Below are positions 60,804 through 64,000 of a stretch of 64,000 nt of DNA, piece after piece (position 1 is the first letter of the stretch; each line of letters opens with the position of its first letter). The DNA lies in assembly GCF_041080655.1 (NCBI RefSeq), contig NZ_CP163525.1, positions 8,494,001 to 8,558,000 on the forward strand, read 5' to 3'. This stretch comes from Streptomyces sp. CG4. Its GTDB lineage: Bacteria > Actinomycetota > Actinomycetes > Streptomycetales > Streptomycetaceae. A program made the translations under genes and the position numbers. The notes beneath the pieces were generated by a model. It saw nothing but the letters and a program-made list of their open reading frames with translations. It ran no database searches and was not told the origin of the DNA.

Positions 60804-61330
60804 TCCCTGCTTCGGTCGGTGCGCCGTAGTGCCGGTGGCCGGTTCGCCGAGGTGCTCGGCGAGCTGGAACAGGGCGGGCGGCGCGTCCGTGATGGCTGCC
60901 CTGGCGCTGTCGTCGAGCGCGGCCGGCGCGTCGTCGATACGGCGTTCGTGGGCGGTGGTCCAGGCGGCGAGCTTCTCGCGCCCGGTGTCGGTGAGGGTGA
61001 CGACGGAGGCCCGGCGGTCGGCTGAGTCCACGCCACGCGCCACCAGTCCGGAGGCGATCATCTGGCCGATCAGTCCGCTGACCGTGCTCGGGGCCAGCCG
61101 ACGGCGCGCGGCGAGGTCGCTGATCCGGGCGGGGGAGCGTTCACCGAGCACCTGGAGCAGTTCGATCTGGGCCATGGGAAGGGCCTCCCACGGGTAGTCG
61201 GTCAGGTCGGTGCGGATCGAGGAGCGCAGCGCGCGGCGCAGCCGGTGACGGCCTCGGTGAGCAGACGGGCCTCGGGCGCCTGCGGGGCGGAGCCGGGCGC
61301 GGAGGCGTCGGAACGAGGCTGCGCGGACAT
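60800..61330 (-). pseudogene. MarR-family regulator with frameshift
   Basis: ATG 61330 begins MSAQPRSDASAPGSAPQ and APEARLLTEAVT, then the frame breaks. The remainder of a MarR domain continues in another frame: LRRALRSSIRTDLTDYPWEA, IELLQVLGERSPARISDLAA, STVSGLIGQMIASGLVARGV and RRASVVTLTDTGREKLAAW. One missing base near 61235 would join EAVT to RLRRALRSS. The second frame also runs on without a stop, antisense into the TetR gene, suggesting the 3' end is altered too. It is either a recent pseudogene or a sequencing error. Confidence 0.65.
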
Positions 61331-61454
61331 GCGGCAAGGGGTAGCCGCACCGCACGCAGGTACGGGGGCGCCCGCCCGCGGCTCGGACGCCTGCCCGTGG
61401 GTCCCTGGCGCCTTTCCTCGTCTTGCCCCTGTCGCGCCGGGCTCGTCCCGCTTG

Positions 61455-62041
61455 TGTCGCACCAGACTCTCCCGGTCGGGCAACCGATCCCGGCAGGCCG
61501 CCGAACTGCTGTGTGCCCGGGGCGTCGAGGCCGTCGACGTGGTGGGCGGCATGCCTCCGGTCACCTGCCCGGCGCCCTCGACATCCCCCTGGACCAGATC
61601 CGTCGCGCGCTGCCCGAGATCCGGCAAGCCGTGGGACGTGGCGACCGCCTCGTGGTGTGCGCCTCCGGCGCCCGCTCGGAGAACGCCTGCAAGCTTCTTG
61701 CCGAGCGGGGCGTCTCGGCCGCCACCCTCGTCGGCGGCACCGTCGCGTGGGCGGCCGGGGGACACGAGCTGCACCGGCCCGCCGCCTGGGAGACCCGGGC
61801 CGTCTGGAGCATGGAGCGGCAGATCCGTTTCACCGCCGGCACGGTCGTACTCCTGGGTCTGCTCCTCGGTGTCCTCGTCCACCCGGCCTTCGAGCTCCTC
61901 TCGGCGGGCATCGCGGGCGGCCTCGTCGTCTCCGCGCTCACCGACACCTGCGGTATGGCCGTCCTGCTGGGCAAGCCGCCCCACAACCGGCCGCGTCCGG
62001 CCGACCTGGCCACGACGCTCGCGGCACTGCGCCGCGGCTGA
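61455..62041 (+). pseudogene. Rhodanese gene(s): fusion of two tandem copies by deletion
   Basis: One frame (about 61461-61556) gives RSGNRSRQAAELLCARGVEA and VDVVGGM, the C-terminal half of a rhodanese, but the catalytic Cys normally before RSGNRS is replaced. Another frame then starts abruptly with SGHLPGALDIPLDQIRRALP and continues with LVVCASGARSENACKLLAER (catalytic Cys present), GGTVAWAAGGHEL and a two-helix membrane tail (TVVLLGLLLGVLVHPAFELL, then GGLVVSALTDTCGMAVLLGK). This looks like two neighbouring sulfurtransferase genes joined by a deletion that removed the second gene's start and first strand. Confidence 0.6.
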
Positions 62042-62055
62042 CCATCGTCAGGACA

Positions 62056-62349
62056 TCAGGAGACGCCGTCCCGGGGCCGGACATCGGCGGACTGTTCGGT
62101 CGTGCCCGCCTGCTCAAGGAGAAGGCGGGCCAGGCCACGTGCTTCGTCCGGGGTGAGTGCGGCCCAGACTCCCGGTTCGCCGCCCTGGTCCTCTCCGACG
62201 TTCAGAGCGATCCGGCTGACGGGCCGGTCCGGATGTCCGAGCCGCAGGCACCGTACCTGGATCCGGCGCCCGCACGTGGTCACCAGAGGTACCTCTTCCG
62301 CGCGGCCCACTTCGATCCTGTGGAGTCGGCCGCTCTCTGCTGTCGTCAT
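62056..62349 (-). CDS. Small conserved Streptomyces protein, unknown function
   Basis: A 97-residue soluble protein starting at ATG 62349: HRIEVGRAEEVPLVTTCGRR, IQVRCLRLGHPDRPVSRIAL and ALTPDEARGLARLLLEQAG. Beta strands are followed by one helix. Similar short proteins are common in Streptomyces but I cannot give a function. It converges with the rhodanese remnant, and stops are 14 bases apart. Confidence 0.55.
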   Translation of the reverse strand: MTTAESGRLHRIEVGRAEEVPLVTTCGRRIQVRCLRLGHPDRPVSRIALNVGEDQGGEPGVWAALTPDEARGLARLLLEQAGTTEQSADVRPRDGVS

Positions 62350-62353
62350 CGGT

Positions 62354-62557
62354 TCACGCTCCTCCGCCGGTCGGTTCCGTCCCCGCGGTCGCCACCCGGG
62401 GCCCGATACCTGGCGGGGTATGAGCGTCAGCGCTTCGTGCGCAGGAGTTGTTCCCGCTCCGCTTCACCGACCCCGGGCGCGGGCTCAGCCATGCCGCTAC
62501 GACGGCCACGGCCGACGCTCCCACCAGGACTACGGCGGCCCAGCGCCTCCCGGTCAC
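62354..62557 (-). CDS. Doubtful small single-helix ORF
   Basis: A 67-codon frame begins TGRRWAAVVLVGASAVAVVA with a plausible membrane helix. After about residue 28 it becomes Ser/Pro/Arg-rich without structure. A neighbouring frame ends in GEAEREQLLRTKR, which looks more natural as a tail, so a frameshift is possible. Apart from this, the stretch 62350-62777 shows nothing I can support. Confidence 0.25.
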   Translation of the reverse strand: MTGRRWAAVVLVGASAVAVVAAWLSPRPGSVKRSGNNSCARSADAHTPPGIGPRVATAGTEPTGGGA

Positions 62558-62777
62558 CGAGATATTTTGCCAGCGTCCTATCTCGGGACCCGCCCGGCCT
62601 GCCCTGTCCGGGGCATGCCGGACAACCGTGATCGCTCCACCGCGTCGAAGGGCGTCCGTACCCGTTCACACCTTCACATGCCACCTTGCGCGACATCGCC
62701 CCGGACAGCGGCAATTCCCTTGAACGGACTGGCTGTTGGCCGACACCATTCCACCCCGACCGCCGCGCGCGGAGCCG

Positions 62778-63452
62778 ATGGGAGCGTGCACCACCTTGAC
62801 CACTGACACCCGGCGGGCGCTGGTCGTCCGCGGCGGCTGGGACGGGCATCAGCCCGTGACGATCAGTGACGGATTCGCCCCGTTCCTCAAGGAGCGGGGA
62901 TTCACCGTCGAGACCTCCGACGACCTCGCGGTGTACGAGGACACGGAGCGCCTGGCCGCCACCGACCTCATCGTGCAGTGCTGGACCATGGGGACCATCA
63001 CCCGGGAGCAGAGCGAGCATCTCGCCGCCGCGGTGCGCGCGGGCACCGGGCTGGCCGGCCGGCACGGCGGCATCGTCGACTCCTTCCACGATCACGGCTA
63101 CCACCTGCTGACCGGCGGCAGGCTCGTGATGCACCCGCCGGGCTTCCACGACCACACGTACCACCTGTCGCCCGAGCACGCCGATCATCCCGTCATCGCC
63201 GGGCTCGACGACTTCGCCGTACACACCGAGCAGTACTGGGTACTCACCGACCCGCACATCGACGTGCTGGCCACCACCACCTTCCCGCCCGACGAACTGC
63301 GCGACCGGCCGGCGGCGATGCCCGCCGTGTGGGCCAGAACGTGGGGCGCGGGGCGGGTGTTCGTCTCGACCATCGGGCACAAGCCCGACGACTTCGACGT
63401 GCCTCAGGTGCGCACGTTGACCGAGAGGGGACTGCTGTGGGCGAGCCGCTGA
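62778..63452 (+). CDS. ThuA-domain protein
   Basis: A 224-residue trehalose-utilisation-type (ThuA) glutamine-amidotransferase-like fold protein: RRALVVRGGWDGHQPVTISD, VYEDTERLAATDLIVQCWTM, GRHGGIVDSFHDHGYHLLTG, GGRLVMHPPGFHDHTYHLSP and RTWGAGRVFVSTIGHKPDDF. ATG 62778 with GGAG upstream is used; a TTG at 62736 is the longer alternative. ThuA proteins occur with GFO/IDH oxidoreductases in sugar catabolism, and exactly such a gene follows with a 16-base overlap, although it is broken here. Confidence 0.85.
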   Translation: MGACTTLTTDTRRALVVRGGWDGHQPVTISDGFAPFLKERGFTVETSDDLAVYEDTERLAATDLIVQCWTMGTITREQSEHLAAAVRAGTGLAGRHGGIVDSFHDHGYHLLTGGRLVMHPPGFHDHTYHLSPEHADHPVIAGLDDFAVHTEQYWVLTDPHIDVLATTTFPPDELRDRPAAMPAVWARTWGAGRVFVSTIGHKPDDFDVPQVRTLTERGLLWASR

Positions 63453-64000
63453 AGCCCCTGCACATCGGCATCGTGGGCGCGGGGAAGATCAGCGGCGCCT
63501 ACCTCTCGACGCTGGAGCGGCTGACGTCCCTGCGGCTGACCGCCGTCTCCGACCTCGACCCGGGCCGCGCGGCAGCGGGCGCGCACCAGGCGCCGGCCGA
63601 GCACCCGGTGGCCGTGGCCCCGTCCGTGGCCGCCCTCGTGGCCCGGGACGACGTGGACGCCGTACTCAACCTCACCATTCCGGCCGCGCACGCGGACGCC
63701 GCCCTGGCGGCACTCGGCGCGGGCAAGCACGTGTACGGCGAGAAGCCCCTCGCGGCGAACCGCAAGGAGGACCGCACGCAGGGCAGTCGACGACGGTCTG
63801 ATCGGCCGGCCGGTCGCGGCCACCGCCTTCATGACCGGCCCGGGCCACGAGAGGTGGCACCCGGACCCGGAGTTCCACTACCAGCCGGCCGGCGGCCCGC
63901 TGCTCGACATGGGCCCCTACTACCTCTCGGCACTGGTCCACCTGCTGGGCCCGGTGGTCCGGGTGACCGGTGCCTCCTCCCGACCGCGCACGGAGCGCAC
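63437..64000 (+). pseudogene. GFO/IDH/MocA oxidoreductase with internal deletion, runs off right edge
   Basis: GTG 63437 overlaps the ThuA gene end. The first frame gives the Rossmann N-terminus (LHIGIVGAGKISGAYLSTLE, LTAVSDLDPGRAAAGAH, DAVLNLTIPAAHADAALAAL, GKHVYGEKPLAANRKED). At about 63770 it loses about 30 residues expected in the family and shifts frame. The second frame continues AVDDGLIGRPVAATAFMTGP, GHERWHPDPEFHYQPAGGP and LLDMGPYYLSALVHLLGPVV to the window end. The deletion removes the helix between the NAD domain and the catalytic domain, so the gene is probably dead. Confidence 0.75.

Overview
The window looks like the chromosome of a Streptomyces or close relative. It has very high G+C with strong third-position bias, typical actinobacterial families (LytR-CpsA-Psr, SpoIIE phosphatase with a separate HATPase, GylR-GlpK, PASTA kinase), frequent GTG and TTG starts and several probable leaderless starts. 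The mix of intact operons with many IS fragments and decayed genes suggests an accessory region such as a chromosome arm; this is inference.

Layout. 1-16 kb is a low-density, damaged zone. It holds pieces of aldehyde dehydrogenase, aldo/keto reductase, AraC, NB-ARC, pentapeptide, SDR and IS5-type transposase genes, plus one intact IS630-family element inserted in the stop codon of a secreted-protein gene. It also holds an RlmA/TlrB-type 23S rRNA methyltransferase, a probable Cyt-type (delta-endotoxin-like) cytolysin, several secreted or membrane proteins, and an AraC/DoxX divergent pair. 16-30 kb carries GylR-GlpK without glpF or glpD, an anti-sigma HATPase facing a SpoIIE-type phosphatase, an IclR regulator, a Tat-exported FAD oxidoreductase, an MFS transporter, a four-gene operon of small proteins with a VOC protein, and a LytR-CpsA-Psr cell-wall enzyme. 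29.7-38.7 kb is a peptide-scavenging locus: a LysR regulator, a secreted M6 protease, and a six-gene operon (binding protein, two permeases, two ATPases, proline iminopeptidase) in which every junction is a 4-base start/stop overlap.

38.9-47.5 kb holds a TPR protein, a PASTA Ser/Thr kinase, a structured RNA and a possible signalling operon. The RNA, on the minus strand at about 42301-42411, has a tRNA-like domain permuted so that the acceptor stem is closed by a loop and the anticodon stem is open. It also has a GNCGAANG motif in an internal loop. Together these match a bacterial Ro60-associated Y RNA (YrlA type), although no TROVE gene is present. Next come a conserved 243-residue actinobacterial protein and an operon of a STAND-like NTPase, a membrane-tethered periplasmic-binding-fold protein and a tiny membrane protein.

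47.7-64 kb holds a quinone oxidoreductase with three upstream operator repeats and an IclR gene, then a decayed LysR gene. After that is a probable polyol catabolic cluster: MFS permease, DeoR repressor, two FGGY kinases, a histidine phosphatase and a D-2-hydroxyacid dehydrogenase. A DHA2 efflux pump follows, divergent from its TetR regulator across four palindromic operators. The right end has decayed MarR, rhodanese and GFO/IDH genes around an intact ThuA-domain gene.
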